Position numbers and translations under genes: made by a program. A stretch of 64,000 nucleotides of DNA, taken from NCBI RefSeq assembly GCF_051020765.1, contig NC_134943.1:310001-374000 (forward strand), given 5' to 3'. The notes below the pieces were generated by a model. It was given only the letters and a program-made list of their open reading frames with translations, did no database searches and had not been told where the DNA came from. Positions 32,601-48,400 of this stretch are shown here, in pieces. Source of the stretch: Lasioglossum baleicum (Eukaryota > Arthropoda > Insecta > Hymenoptera > Halictidae). Within the stretch, counting starts at the first letter, position 1. Every line of letters begins with the position of its first letter.

Positions 32601-35600
32601 ACTTTGATGTTTTTAGGAATTCTGTTATGGTACTTTTACCAACATAGTCGTCACACTTTTTCCGGTTAAATCGAGTGCAAGCTCGATACAATTCGGTTTG
32701 GAATTACTCGAGTAGTCCACGATTTTGTAGAACCTCGATTATCCGAACTAGTCTGTAGACGAGGATATCGTTATGCAGAAAATTGTTGTTTTCAGGGATT
32801 CTTTTATGGGACTTTTACCAACATAATCGTCATTCTTTTCCGATGCAAATGAGCTCAAACACGATACAAGTCGGTTTAGATTTATACTCGTTTAATCCAC
32901 GATAATGTAGAACGTCGATTATCCGAACTAGTCTGTAGATGAGGATATCATTATCCAGAACTTTGTTGTTTTTAGGGATTCTGTTATGGTACATTTACCA
33001 ACATAGTCGTCACACTGTTCCGGTTAAATCGAGTCCAAGCTCGATACAATTCGGTTTAGAATTACTTGATGTGTCCACGATTTTGTAGAACCTCGATTAT
33101 CCGAACTAGTCTGTAGATGAGGATATCGTTATGCAGAACTTTGTTGTTGTCAGGGATTCTTTTATGGAACTCATTCCAACATAATCGTCATTCTTTTCCG
33201 ATTGAAATGAGCCCAAACACAATACAATTAGGTTTAGATTTATACTCGTCTAATCCACGATTTTGTAGAACCTCGATTATCCGAACTAGTCTGTAGACGA
33301 GGATATCGTTATGCAGAACATTGTTGTTTTCTGGGATTCTTTTATGGGACTTTTGCCAACATAATCGTCATTCATTTCCGATTCAAATGAGCTCAAACAC
33401 AAAACAATTAGGTTTAGATTTATACTCGTCTAATCCACGATTTGGTAGAACCTCGATTATCCGAACTAGTCTGTAGGTGAGGATATAATTATGCAGAACT
33501 TTGTTGAGTTTAGACATTCTTTTATTGAACTTTTACGAACATAATCGTCACTCTTTTCCGATTGAAATGAGCCCAAACACGATACAATTAGGTTTAGATT
33601 TATACTCGTCTAATCCACGATTTTGTAGAACCTCGATTATCCGAACTAGTCTGTAGATGAGGATATCGTTATGCAGAACTTTGTTGTTGTCAGGGATTCT
33701 TTTATGGAACTCATTCCAACATAATCGTCATTCTTTTCCGATTGAAATGAGCCCAAACACAATACAATTAGGTTTAGATTTATACTCGTCTAATCCACGA
33801 TTTTGTAGAACCTCGATTATCCGAACTAGTCTGTAGACGAGGATATCGTTATGCAGAACTTTGTTGTTGTCAGGGATTCTTTTATGGAACTCTTACCAAC
33901 ATAATCGTCATTCTTTTCCGATTGAAATGAGCCCAAACACGATACAATTAGGTTTAGATTTATACTCGTCTAATCCACGATTTTGTAGAACCTCGATTAT
34001 CCGAACTAGTCTGTAGACGAGGATATCGTTATGCAGAACTTTGTTGTTGTCAGGGATTCTTTTATGGAACTCTTACCAACATAATCGTCATTCTTTTCCG
34101 ATTGAAATGAGCCCAAACACGATACAATTAAGTTTAGATTTATACTCGTCTAATCCACGATTTTGTAGAACCTCGATTATCCGAACTAGTCTGTAGACGA
34201 GGATATCGTTATGCAGAACATTGTTGTTTTTAGGGATTCTGTTATGGTACTTTCACCAACATAGTCGTCTTTCTTTTCCTGGTACATCGAGTCCAAGCTC
34301 GATACAATTCGGTTTGGAATTACTCGAGTAGTCCACGATTTTGTAGAACCTCGATTATCCGAACTAGTCTGTAGATGAGGATATCATTATCCAGAACTAT
34401 GTTGTTTTTAGGGATTCTGTTATGGTACATTTACCAACATAGTCGTCACACTTTTCCGGTTAAATCGAGTCCAAGCTCGATACAATTCGGTTTGGAATTA
34501 CTCGAGTAGTCCACGATTTTGTAGAACCTCGATTATCCGAACTAGTCTGTAGACGAGGATATCGTTATGCAGAAAATTGTTGTTTTCAGGGATTCTTTTA
34601 TGGGACTTTTACCAACATAATCGTCATTCTTTTCCGATGCAAATGAGCTCAAACACGATACAAGTCGGTTTAGATTTATACTCGTTTAATCCACGATAAT
34701 GTAGAACGTCGATTATCCGAACTAGTCTGTAGATGAGGATATCATTATCCAGAACTTTGTTGTTTTTAGGGATTCTGTTATGGTACATTTACCAACATAG
34801 TCGTCACACTGTTCCGGTTAAATCGAGTCCAAGCTCGATACAATTCGGTTTAGAATTACTTGATGTGTCCACGATTTTGTAGAACCTCGATTATCCGAAC
34901 TAGTCTGTAGATGAGGATATCGTTATGCAGAACTTTGTTGTTGTCAGGGATTCTTTTATGGAACTCATTCCAACATAATCGTCATTCTTTTCCGATTGAA
35001 ATGAGCCCAAACACAATACAATTAGGTTTAGATTTATACTCGTCTAATCCACGATTTTGTAGAACCTCGATTATCCGAACTAGTCTGTAGACGAGGATAT
35101 CGTTATGCAGAACATTGTTGTTTTCTGGGATTCTTTTATGGGACTTTTGCCAACATAATCGTCATTCTTTTCCGATTCAAATGAGCTCAAACACAAAACA
35201 ATTAGGTTTAGATTTATACTCGTCTAATCCACGATTTGGTAGAACCTCGATTATCCGAACTAGTCTGTAGGTGAGGATATAATTATGCAGAACTTTGTTG
35301 AGTTTAGACATTCTTTTATTGAACTTTTACGAACATAATCGTCACTCTTTTCCGATTGAAATGAGCCCAAACACGATACAATTAGGTTTAGATTTATACT
35401 CGTCTAATCCACGATTTTGTAGAACCTCGATTATCCGAACTAGTCTGTAGACGAGGATATCGTTATGCAGAACATTGTTGTTTTCTGGGATTCTTTTATG
35501 GGACTTTTGCCAACATAATCGTCATTCTTTTCCGATTCAAATGAGCTCAAACACAAAACAATTAGGTTTAGATTTATACTCGTCTAATCCACGATTTTGT

Positions 35601-38600
35601 AGAACCTCGATTATCCGAACTAGTCTGTAGGTGAGGATATAATTATGCAGAACTTTGTTGAGTTTAGACATTCTTTTATTGAACTTTTACGAACATAATC
35701 GTCACTCTTTTCCGATTGAAATGAGCCCAAACACGATACAATTAGGTTTAGATTTATACTCGTCTAATCCACAATTTTGTAGAACCTCGATTATCCGAAC
35801 TAGTCTGTAGATGAGGATATCGTTATTCAGAACATTGTTGTTTTCAGGGATTCTTTTATGGGACTTTTACCAACATAATCGTCATTCTTTTCCGATTCAA
35901 ATGAGCTCATACACGATACAATTCGGTTTAGATTTATACTCGTTTAATCCACGATAATGTAGAACTTCGATTATCCGAACTAGTTTGCAGACGGGGATAT
36001 AATTATGCAGAACTTTGTTGAGTTTAGACATTCTTTTATTGAACTTTTAGCAACATAATCGTCACTCTTTTCCCATTCAAATCAGAACAAACACGATACA
36101 ATTAGGTTTAGATTTATACTCGTCCAATCCACAATTTTGTAGAACCTCGATTATCCGAACTAGTCTGTAGATGAGGATATCATTATCCAGAACTTTGTTG
36201 TTTTTAGGGATTCTGTTATGGTACTTTTACCAACATAGTCGTCTTTCTTTTCCGGGTAAATCGAGTCCAAGCTCGATACAATTCGGTTTGGAATTACTCG
36301 AGTAGTCCACGATTTTGTAGAAACTCGATTATCCGAAGTAGTCTGTAGACGAGGATATCGTTATGCAGAACATTGTTGTTTTCTGGGATTCTTTTATGGG
36401 ACTTTTGCCAACATAATCGTCATTCTTTTCCGATTCAAATGAGCTCAAACACGATACAATTCGGTTTAGATTTATACTGGTTTAATCTACGATACAGTAA
36501 AACTTCGATTATCCGAACTAGTCTGTAGGTGAGGATATAATTATGCAGAACTTTGTTGAGTTTAGACATTCTTTTATTGAACTTTTACCAACATAATCGT
36601 CACTCTTTTCCGATTCAAATGAGAACCAACACGATACAATTCGGTTTAGATTTATACTCGTTTAATCCACGATAATGTAGAACCTCGATTATTCGAACTA
36701 GTCTGTAGACGAGGATATCGTTATGCAGAACTTTGTTGTTGTCAGAGATTCATTTATGGCACTCTTACCAACATAATCGTCATTCTTTTCCGATTGAAAT
36801 GAGCCCAAACACGATACAATTAGGTTTAGATTTATACTCGTTTAATCCACAATTTTGTAGAACCTCGATTATCCGAACTAGTCTGTAGATGAGGATATCA
36901 TTATCCAGAACTTTGTTGTTTTTAGGGATTCTGTTATGGTACTTTTACCAACATAGTCGTCACACTTTTCCGGTTAAATCGAGTCCAAGCTCGATACAAT
37001 TCGGTTTGGAATTACTCGAGTAGTCCACGATTTTGTAGAACCTCGATTATCCGAACTAGTCTGTAGACGAGGATATCGTTATGCTGAAAATTGTTGTTTT
37101 CAGGGATTCTTTTATGGGACATTTACCAACATAATCATCATTCTTTTCCGATTCAAATGAGCTTAAACACGATACAATTAGGTTTAGATTTATACTCGTC
37201 TAATCCACAATTTTGTACAACCTCGATTATCCGAACTAGTCTGTAGATGAGGATATCATTATCCAGAACTTTGTTGTTTTTAGGAATTCTGTTATGGTAC
37301 TTTTACCAACATAGTCGTCACACTTTTCCGGTTAAATCGAGTCCAAGCTCGATACAATTCGGTTTGGAATTACTCGAGTAGTCCACGATTTTGTAGAACC
37401 TCGATTATCCGAACTAGTCTGTAGACGAGGATATCGTTATGCAGAAAATTGTTGTTTTCAGGGATTCTTTTATGGGACTTTTACCAACATAGTCGTCACA
37501 CTGTTCCGGTTAAATCGAGTCCAAGCTCGATACAATTCGGTTTAGAATTACTTGATGTGTCCACGATTTTGTAGAACCTCGATTATCCGAACTAGTCTGT
37601 AGATGAGGATATCATTATCCAGAACTTTGTTGTTTTTAGGGATTCTGTTATGGTACATTTACCAACATAGTCGTCACACTGTTCCGGTTAAATCGAGTCC
37701 AAGCTCGATACAATTCGGTTTAGAATTACTTGATGTGTCCACGATTTTGTAGAACCTCGATTATCCGAACTAGTCTGTAGATGAGGATATCGTTTTGCAG
37801 AACTTTGTTGTTGTCAGGGATTCTTTTATGGAACTCATTCCAACATAATCGTCATTCTTTTCCGATTGAAATGAGCCCAAACACAATACAATTAGGTTTA
37901 GATTTATACTCGTCTAATCCACGATTTTGTAGAACCTCGATTATCCGAACTAGTCTGTAGACGAGGATATCGTTATGCAGAACATTGTTGTTTTTAGGGA
38001 TTCTGTTATGGTACTTTTACCAACATAGTCGTCTTTCTTTTCCTGGTACATCGAGTCCAAGCTCGATACAATTCGGTTTGGAATTACTCGAGTAGTCCAC
38101 GATTTTGTAGAACCTCGATTATCCGAACTAGTCTGTAGATGAGGATATCATTATCCAGAACTATGTTGTTTTTAGGGATTCTGTTATGGTACATTTACCA
38201 ACATAGTCGTCACACTTTTCCGGTTAAATCGAGTCCAAGCTCGATACAATTCGGTTTGGAATTACTCGAGTAGTCCACGATTTTGTAGAACCTCGATTAT
38301 CCGAACTGGTCTGTAGACGAGGAAATCGTTATGCAGAACATTGTTGTTTTCCGGGATTCTTTTATGGGACTTTTACCAACATAATCGTCATTCTTTTCCG
38401 ATGCAAATGAGCTCAAACACGATACAAGTCGGTTTAGATTTATACTCGTTTAATCCACGATAATGTAGAACGTCGATTATCCGAACTAGTCTGTAGACGA
38501 GGATATCGTTATGCAGAACTTTGTTGTTGTCAGGGATTCTTTTATGGAACTCTTACCAACATAATCGTCATTCTATTCCGATTGAAATAAGCCCAAACAC

Positions 38601-41600
38601 GATACAATTAGGTTTAGATTTATACTCGTCTAATCCACGATTTTGTAGAACCTCGATTATCCGAACTAGTCTGTAGACGAGGATATCGTTATGCAGAACT
38701 TTGTTGTTGTCAGGGATTCTTTTATGGAACTCTTACCAACATAATCGTCATTCTTTTCCGATTGAAATGAGCCCAAACACGATACAATTAAGTTTAGATT
38801 TATACTCGTCTAATCCACGATTTTGTAGAACCTCGATTATCCGAACTAGTCTGTAGACGAGGATATCGTTATGCAGAACATTGTTGTTTTTAGGGATTCT
38901 GTTATGGTACTTTTACCAACATAGTCGTCTTTCTTTTCCTGGTACATCGAGTCCAAGCTCGATACAATTCGGTTTGGAATTACTCGAGTAGTCCACGATT
39001 TTGTAGAACCTCGATTATCCGAACTAGTCTGTAGACGAGGAAATCGTTATGCAGAACATTGTTGTTTTCTGGGATTCGTTTATGGGACTTTTGCCAACAT
39101 AATCGTCATTCTTTTCCGATTCAAATGCGCTCAAACACGATACAATTCGGTTTTGATTTATACTCGATTAGTCCACGATTTTGTAGAACCTCGATCATCC
39201 GAACTAGTCTGTAGACGAGGATATCGTTATTCAGAACATTGTTGTTTTCAGGGATTCTTTTATGGGACATTTACCAACATAATCGTCATTCTTTTCCGAT
39301 TCAAATGAGCTTAAACACGATACAATTAGGTTTAGATTTATACTCGTCTAATCCACAATTTTGTAGAACCTCGATTATCCGAACTAGTCTGTAGATGAGG
39401 ATATCATTATCCAGAACTTTGTTGTTTTTAGGAATTCTGTTATGGTACTTTTACCAACATAGTCGTCACACTTTTCCGGTTAAATCGAGTCCAAGCTCGA
39501 TACAATTCGGTTTGGAATTACTCGAGTAGTCCACGATTTTGTAGAACCTCGATTATCCGAACTATTCTGTAGACGAGGATATCGTTATGCAGAACTTTGT
39601 TGTTGTCAGGGATTCTTTTATGGAACTCTTACCAACATAATCGTCATTCTTTTCCGATTGAAATGAGCCCAAACACAATACAATTAGGTTTAGATTTATA
39701 CTCGTCTAATCCACAATTTTGTAGAACCTCGATTATCCGAACTAGTCTGTAGACGAGGATATCGTTATGCAGAACATTGTTGTTTTTAGGGATTCTGTTA
39801 TGGTACTTTTACCAACATAGTCGTCTTTCTTTTCCTGGTACATGGAGTCCAAGCTCGATACAATTCGGTTTGGAATTACTCGAGTAGTCCACGATTTTGT
39901 AGAACCTCGATTATCCGAACTAGTCTGTAGATGAGGATATCATTATCCAGAACTATGTTGTTTTTAGGGATTCTGTTATGGTACATTTACCAACATAGCC
40001 GTCACACTTTTCCGGTTAAATCCAGTCCAAGCTCGATACAATTCGGTTTGGAATTACTCGAGTAGTCCACGATTTTGTAGAACCTCGATTATCCGAACTA
40101 GTCTGTAGACGAGGAAATCGTTATGCAGAACATTGTTGTTTTCTGGGATTCGTTTATGGGACTTTTGCCAACATAATCGTCATTCTTTTCCGATTCAAAT
40201 GAGCTCAAACACGATACAATTCGGTTTAGATTTATACTCGAGTAGTCCACGATTTTGTAGAACCTCGATTATCCGAACTAGTCTGTAGACGAGGATATCG
40301 TTATGCAGAAAATTGTTGTTTTCAGGGATTCTTTTATGGGACATTTACCAACATAATCATCATTCTTTTCCGATTCAAATGAGCTTAAACACGATACAAT
40401 TAGGTTTAGATTTATACTCGTCTAATCCACAATTTTGTAGAACCTCGATTATCCGAACTAGTCTGTAGATGAGGATATCATTAACCAGAACTTTGTTGTT
40501 TTTAGGAATTCTGTTATGGTACTTTTACCAACATAGTCGTCACACTTTTCCGGTTAAATCGAGTCCAAGCTCGATACAATTCGGTTTGGAATTACTCGAG
40601 TAGTCCACGATTTTGTAGAACCTCGATTATCCGAACTAGTCTGTAGACGAGGATATCGTTATGCAGAAAATTGTTGTTTTCAGGGATTCTTTTATGGGAC
40701 TTTTACCAACATAGTCGTCACACTGTTCCGGTTAAATCGAGTCCAAGCTCGATACAATTCGGTTTAGAATTACTTGATGTGTCCACGATTTTGTAGAACC
40801 TCGATTATCCGAACTAGTCTGTAGATGAGGATATCATTATCCAGAACTTTGTTGTTTTTAGGGATTCTGTTATGGTACATTTACCAACATAGTCGTCACA
40901 CTGTTCCGGTTAAATCGAGTCCAAGCTCGATACAATTCGGTTTAGAATTACTTGATGTGTCCACGATTTTGTAGAACCTCGATTATCCGAACTAGTCTGT
41001 AGATGAGGATATCGTTATGCAGAACTTTGTTGTTGTCAGGGATTCTTTTATGGAACTCATTCCAACATAATCGTCATTCTTTTCCGATTGAAATGAGCCC
41101 AAACACAATACAATTAGGTTTAGATTTATACTCGTCTAATCCACGATTTTGTAGAACCTCGATTATCCGAACTAGTCTGTAGACGAGGATATCGTTATGC
41201 AGAACATTGTTGTTTTTAGGGATTCTGTTATGGTACTTTTACCAACATAGTCGTCTTTCTTTTCCTGGTACATCGAGTCCAAGCTCGATACAATTCGGTT
41301 TGGAATTACTCGAGTAGTCCACGATTTTGTAGAACCTCGATTATCCGAACTAGTCTGTAGATGAGGATATCATTATCCAGAACTATGTTGTTTTTAGGGA
41401 TTCTGTTATGGTACATTTACCAACATAGTCGTCACACTTTTCCGGTTAAATCGAGTCCAAGCTCGATACAATTCGGTTTGGAATTACTCGAGTAGTCCAC
41501 GATTTTGTAGAACCTCGATTATCCGAACTGGTCTGTAGACGAGGAAATCGTTATGCAGAACATTGTTGTTTTCCGGGATTCTTTTATGGGACTTTTACCA

Positions 41601-42455
41601 ACATAATCGTCATTCTTTTCCGATGCAAATGAGCTCAAACACGATACAAGTCGGTTTAGATTTATACTCGTTTAATCCACGATAATGTAGAACGTCGATT
41701 ATCCGAACTAGTCTGTAGACGAGGATATCGTTATGCAGAACTTTGTTGTTGTCAGGGATTCTTTTATGGAACTCTTACCAACATAATCGTCATTCTTTTC
41801 CGATTGAAATGAGCCCAAACACGATACAATTAGGTTTAGATTTATACTCGTCTAATCCACGATTTTGTAGAACCTCGATTATCCGAACTAGTCTGTAGAC
41901 GAGGATATCGTTATGCAGAACTTTGTTGTTGTCAGGGATTCTTTTATGGAACTCTTACCAACATAATCGTCATTCTTTTCCGATTGAAATGAGCCCAAAC
42001 ACGATACAATTAAGTTTAGATTTATACTCGTCTAATCCACGATTTTGTAGAACCTCGATTATCCGAACTAGTCTGTAGACGAGGATATCGTTATGCAGAA
42101 CATTGTTGTTTTTAGGGATTCTGTTATGGTACTTTCACCAACATAGTCGTCTTTCTTTTCCTGGTACATCGAGTCCAAGCTCGATACAATTCGGTTTGGA
42201 ATTACTCGAGTAGTCCACGATTTTGTAGAACCTCGATTATCCGAACTAGTCTGTAGATGAGGATATCATTATCCAGAACTATGTTGTTTTTAGGGATTCT
42301 GTTATGGTACATTTACCAACATAGTCGTCACACTTTTCCGGTTAAATCGAGTCCAAGCTCGATACAATTCGGTTTGGAATTACTCGAGTAGTCCACGATT
42401 TTGTAGAACCTCGATTATCCGAACTAGTCTGTAGATGAGGATATCATTATCCAGA
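32601..42455. repeat. Large segmental satellite repeat, copy 1 (9,855 bp)
   Basis: Anchored on the unusual monomer with actttgatgt and a one-base longer actttttccgg run, which recurs at 42456, 50891 and 62910. A second marker, ttcatttccg, recurs at 33371, 43226, 51661 and 63680 with the same spacings of 9,855, 8,435 and 12,019. These are very large higher-order units of about 47-67 monomers. Confidence 0.85.
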
Positions 42456-45400
42456 ACTTTGATGTTTTTAGGAATTCTGTTATGGTACTTTTACCAACAT
42501 AGTCGTCACACTTTTTCCGGTTAAATCGAGTGCAAGCTCGATACAATTCGGTTTGGAATTACTCGAGTAGTCCACGATTTTGTAGAACCTCGATTATCCG
42601 AACTAGTCTGTAGACGAGGATATCGTTATGCAGAAAATTGTTGTTTTCAGGGATTCTTTTATGGGACTTTTACCAACATAATCGTCATTCTTTTCCGATG
42701 CAAATGAGCTCAAACACGATACAAGTCGGTTTAGATTTATACTCGTTTAATCCACGATAATGTAGAACGTCGATTATCCGAACTAGTCTGTAGATGAGGA
42801 TATCATTATCCAGAACTTTGTTGTTTTTAGGGATTCTGTTATGGTACATTTACCAACATAGTCGTCACACTGTTCCGGTTAAATCGAGTCCAAGCTCGAT
42901 ACAATTCGGTTTAGAATTACTTGATGTGTCCACGATTTTGTAGAACCTCGATTATCCGAACTAGTCTGTAGATGAGGATATCGTTATGCAGAACTTTGTT
43001 GTTGTCAGGGATTCTTTTATGGAACTCATTCCAACATAATCGTCATTCTTTTCCGATTGAAATGAGCCCAAACACAATACAATTAGGTTTAGATTTATAC
43101 TCGTCTAATCCACGATTTTGTAGAACCTCGATTATCCGAACTAGTCTGTAGACGAGGATATCGTTATGCAGAACATTGTTGTTTTCTGGGATTCTTTTAT
43201 GGGACTTTTGCCAACATAATCGTCATTCATTTCCGATTCAAATGAGCTCAAACACAAAACAATTAGGTTTAGATTTATACTCGTCTAATCCACGATTTGG
43301 TAGAACCTCGATTATCCGAACTAGTCTGTAGGTGAGGATATAATTATGCAGAACTTTGTTGAGTTTAGACATTCTTTTATTGAACTTTTACGAACATAAT
43401 CGTCACTCTTTTCCGATTGAAATGAGCCCAAACACGATACAATTAGGTTTAGATTTATACTCGTCTAATCCACGATTTTGTAGAACCTCGATTATCCGAA
43501 CTAGTCTGTAGATGAGGATATCGTTATGCAGAACTTTGTTGTTGTCAGGGATTCTTTTATGGAACTCATTCCAACATAATCGTCATTCTTTTCCGATTGA
43601 AATGAGCCCAAACACAATACAATTAGGTTTAGATTTATACTCGTCTAATCCACGATTTTGTAGAACCTCGATTATCCGAACTAGTCTGTAGACGAGGATA
43701 TCGTTATGCAGAACTTTGTTGTTGTCAGGGATTCTTTTATGGAACTCTTACCAACATAATCGTCATTCTTTTCCGATTGAAATGAGCCCAAACACGATAC
43801 AATTAGGTTTAGATTTATACTCGTCTAATCCACGATTTTGTAGAACCTCGATTATCCGAACTAGTCTGTAGACGAGGATATCGTTATGCAGAACTTTGTT
43901 GTTGTCAGGGATTCTTTTATGGAACTCTTACCAACATAATCGTCATTCTTTTCCGATTGAAATGAGCCCAAACACGATACAATTAGGTTTAGATTTATAC
44001 TCGTCTAATCCACGATTTTGTAGAACCTCGATTATCCGAACTAGTCTGTAGACGAGGATATCGTTATGCAGAACTTTGTTGTTGTCAGGGATTCTTTTAT
44101 GGAACTCTTACCAACATAATCGTCATTCTTTTCCGATTGAAATGAGCCCAAACACGATACAATTAAGTTTAGATTTATACTCGTCTAATCCACGATTTTG
44201 TAGAACCTCGATTATCCGAACTAGTCTGTAGACGAGGATATCGTTATGCAGAAAATTGTTGTTTTCAGGGATTCTTTTATGGGACTTTTACCAACATAAT
44301 CGTCATTCTTTTCCGATGCAAATGAGCTCAAACACGATACAAGTCGGTTTAGATTTATACTCGTTTAATCCACGATAATGTAGAACGTCGATTATCCGAA
44401 CTAGTCTGTAGATGAGGATATCATTATCCAGAACTTTGTTGTTTTTAGGGATTCTGTTATGGTACATTTACCAACATAGTCGTCACACTGTTCCGGTTAA
44501 ATCGAGTCCAAGCTCGATACAATTCGGTTTAGAATTACTTGATGTGTCCACGATTTTGTAGAACCTCGATTATCCGAACTAGTCTGTAGATGAGGATATC
44601 GTTATGCAGAACTTTGTTGTTGTCAGGGATTCTTTTATGGAACTCATTCCAACATAATCGTCATTCTTTTCCGATTGAAATGAGCCCAAACACAATACAA
44701 TTAGGTTTAGATTTATACTCGTCTAATCCACGATTTTGTAGAACCTCGATTATCCGAACTAGTCTGTAGACGAGGATATCGTTATGCAGAACATTGTTGT
44801 TTTCTGGGATTCTTTTATGGGACTTTTGCCAACATAATCGTCATTCTTTTCCGATTCAAATGAGCTCAAACACAAAACAATTAGGTTTAGATTTATACTC
44901 GTCTAATCCACGATTTGGTAGAACCTCGATTATCCGAACTAGTCTGTAGGTGAGGATATAATTATGCAGAACTTTGTTGAGTTTAGACATTCTTTTATTG
45001 AACTTTTACGAACATAATCGTCACTCTTTTCCGATTGAAATGAGCCCAAACACGATACAATTAGGTTTAGATTTATACTCGTCTAATCCACGATTTTGTA
45101 GAACCTCGATTATCCGAACTAGTCTGTAGACGAGGATATCGTTATGCAGAACATTGTTGTTTTCTGGGATTCTTTTATGGGACTTTTGCCAACATAATCG
45201 TCATTCTTTTCCGATTCAAATGAGCTCAAACACAAAACAATTAGGTTTAGATTTATACTCGTCTAATCCACGATTTTGTAGAACCTCGATTATCCGAACT
45301 AGTCTGTAGGTGAGGATATAATTATGCAGAACTTTGTTGAGTTTAGACATTCTTTTATTGAACTTTTACGAACATAATCGTCACTCTTTTCCGATTGAAA

Positions 45401-48400
45401 TGAGCCCAAACACGATACAATTAGGTTTAGATTTATACTCGTCTAATCCACAATTTTGTAGAACCTCGATTATCCGAACTAGTCTGTAGATGAGGATATC
45501 GTTATTCAGAACATTGTTGTTTTCAGGGATTCTTTTATGGGACTTTTACCAACATAATCGTCATTCTTTTCCGATTCAAATGAGCTCATACACGATACAA
45601 TTCGGTTTAGATTTATACTCGTTTAATCCACGATAATGTAGAACTTCGATTATCCGAACTAGTTTGCAGACGGGGATATAATTATGCAGAACTTTGTTGA
45701 GTTTAGACATTCTTTTATTGAACTTTTAGCAACATAATCGTCACTCTTTTCCCATTCAAATCAGAACAAACACGATACAATTAGGTTTAGATTTATACTC
45801 GTCCAATCCACAATTTTGTAGAACCTCGATTATCCGAACTAGTCTGTAGATGAGGATATCATTATCCAGAACTTTGTTGTTTTTAGGGATTCTGTTATGG
45901 TACTTTTACCAACATAGTCGTCTTTCTTTTCCGGGTAAATCGAGTCCAAGCTCGATACAATTCGGTTTGGAATTACTCGAGTAGTCCACGATTTTGTAGA
46001 AACTCGATTATCCGAAGTAGTCTGTAGACGAGGATATCGTTATGCAGAACATTGTTGTTTTCTGGGATTCTTTTATGGGACTTTTGCCAACATAATCGTC
46101 ATTCTTTTCCGATTCAAATGAGCTCAAACACGATACAATTCGGTTTAGATTTATACTGGTTTAATCTACGATACAGTAAAACTTCGATTATCCGAACTAG
46201 TCTGTAGGTGAGGATATAATTATGCAGAACTTTGTTGAGTTTAGACATTCTTTTATTGAACTTTTACCAACATAATCGTCACTCTTTTCCGATTCAAATG
46301 AGAACCAACACGATACAATTCGGTTTAGATTTATACTCGTTTAATCCACGATAATGTAGAACCTCGATTATTCGAACTAGTCTGTAGACGAGGATATCGT
46401 TATGCAGAACTTTGTTGTTGTCAGAGATTCATTTATGGCACTCTTACCAACATAATCGTCATTCTTTTCCGATTGAAATGAGCCCAAACACGATACAATT
46501 AGGTTTAGATTTATACTCGTTTAATCCACAATTTTGTAGAACCTCGATTATCCGAACTAGTCTGTAGATGAGGATATCATTATCCAGAACTTTGTTGTTT
46601 TTAGGGATTCTGTTATGGTACTTTTACCAACATAGTCGTCACACTTTTCCGGTTAAATCGAGTCCAAGCTCGATACAATTCGGTTTGGAATTACTCGAGT
46701 AGTCCACGATTTTGTAGAACCTCGATTATCCGAACTAGTCTGTAGACGAGGATATCGTTATGCAGAACTTTGTTGTTGTCAGGGATTCTTTTATGGAGCT
46801 CTTACCAACATAATCGTCATTCTTTTCCGATTGAAATGAGCCCAAACACAATACAATTAGGTTTAGATTTATACTCGTCTAATCCACGATTTTGTAGAAC
46901 CTCGATTATCCGAACTAGTCTGTAGATGAGGATATCATTATCCAGAACATTGTTGTTTTTAGGGATTCTGTTATGGTACTTTTACCAACATAGTCGTCAC
47001 ACTTTTCCGGTTAAATCGAGTCCAAGCTCGATACAATTCGGTTTGGAATTACTCGAGTAGTCCACGATTTTGTAGAACCTCGATTATCCGAACTAGTCTG
47101 TAGACGAGGAAATCGTTATGCAGAACATTGTTGTTTTCTGGGATTCGTTTATGGGACTTTTGCCAACATAATCGTCATTCTTTTCCGATTCAAATGAGCT
47201 CAAACACGATACAATTCGGTTTAGATTTATACTCGAGTAGTCCACGACTTTGTAGAACCTCGATTATCCGAACTAGTCTGTAGACGAGGATATCGTTATT
47301 CAGAACATTGTTGTTTTCAGTGATTCTTTTATGGGACATTTACCAACATAATCGTCATTCTTTTCCGATTCAAATGAGCTTAAACACGATACAATTAGGT
47401 TTAGATTTATACTCGTCTAATCCACGATTTTGTAGAACCTCGATTATCCGAACTAGTCTGTAGATGAGGATATCATTATCCAGAACTTTGTTGTTTTTAG
47501 GAATTCTGTTATGGTACTTTTACCAATATAGTCGTCACACTTTTCCGGTTAAATCGAGTCCAAGCTCGATACAATTCGGTTTGGAATTACTCGAGTAGTC
47601 CACGATTTTGTAGAACCTCGATTATCCGAACTAGTCTGTAGACGAGGATAACGTTATGCAGAAAATTGTTGTTTTCAGGGAATCTTTTATGGGACTTTTA
47701 CCAACATAATCGTCATTCTTTTCCGATGCAAATGAGCTCAAACACGATACAAGTCGGTTTAGATTTATACTCGTTTAATCCACGATAATGTAGAACGTCG
47801 ATTATCCGAACTAGTCTGTAGATGAGGATAACATTATCCAGAACTTTGTTGTTTTTAGGGATTCTGTTATGGTACTTTTACAAACATAGTCGTCACACTT
47901 TTCCGGTCAAATCGAGTCCAAGCTCGATACAGTTCAGTTTCGAATTACTCGAGTAGTCCACGATTTTGTAGAACCTCGATTATCCGAACAAGTCTGTAGA
48001 CGAGGATATCATTATCCAGAACTTTGTTCTTTTTAGGGATTCTGTTATGGTACTTTTACCAACATAATCGTCACTCTTTTCCGATTCAAATGAGAACAAA
48101 CACGATACAATTCGGTTTAGATTTATACTCGTTTAATCCACGATAATGAAGAACGTCGATTATCCGAACTAGTCTGTAGATGAGGATATCGTTATGCAGA
48201 ACTTTGTTGTTGTCAGGGATTCTTTTATGGAACTCATTCCAACATAATCGTCATTCTATTCCGATTGAAATGAGCCCAAACACAATACAATTAGGTTTAG
48301 ATTTATACTCGTCTAATCCACGATTTTGTAGAACCTCGATTATCCGAACTAGTCTGTAGATGAGGATATCGTTATGCAGAACATTGTTGTTTTCTGGGAT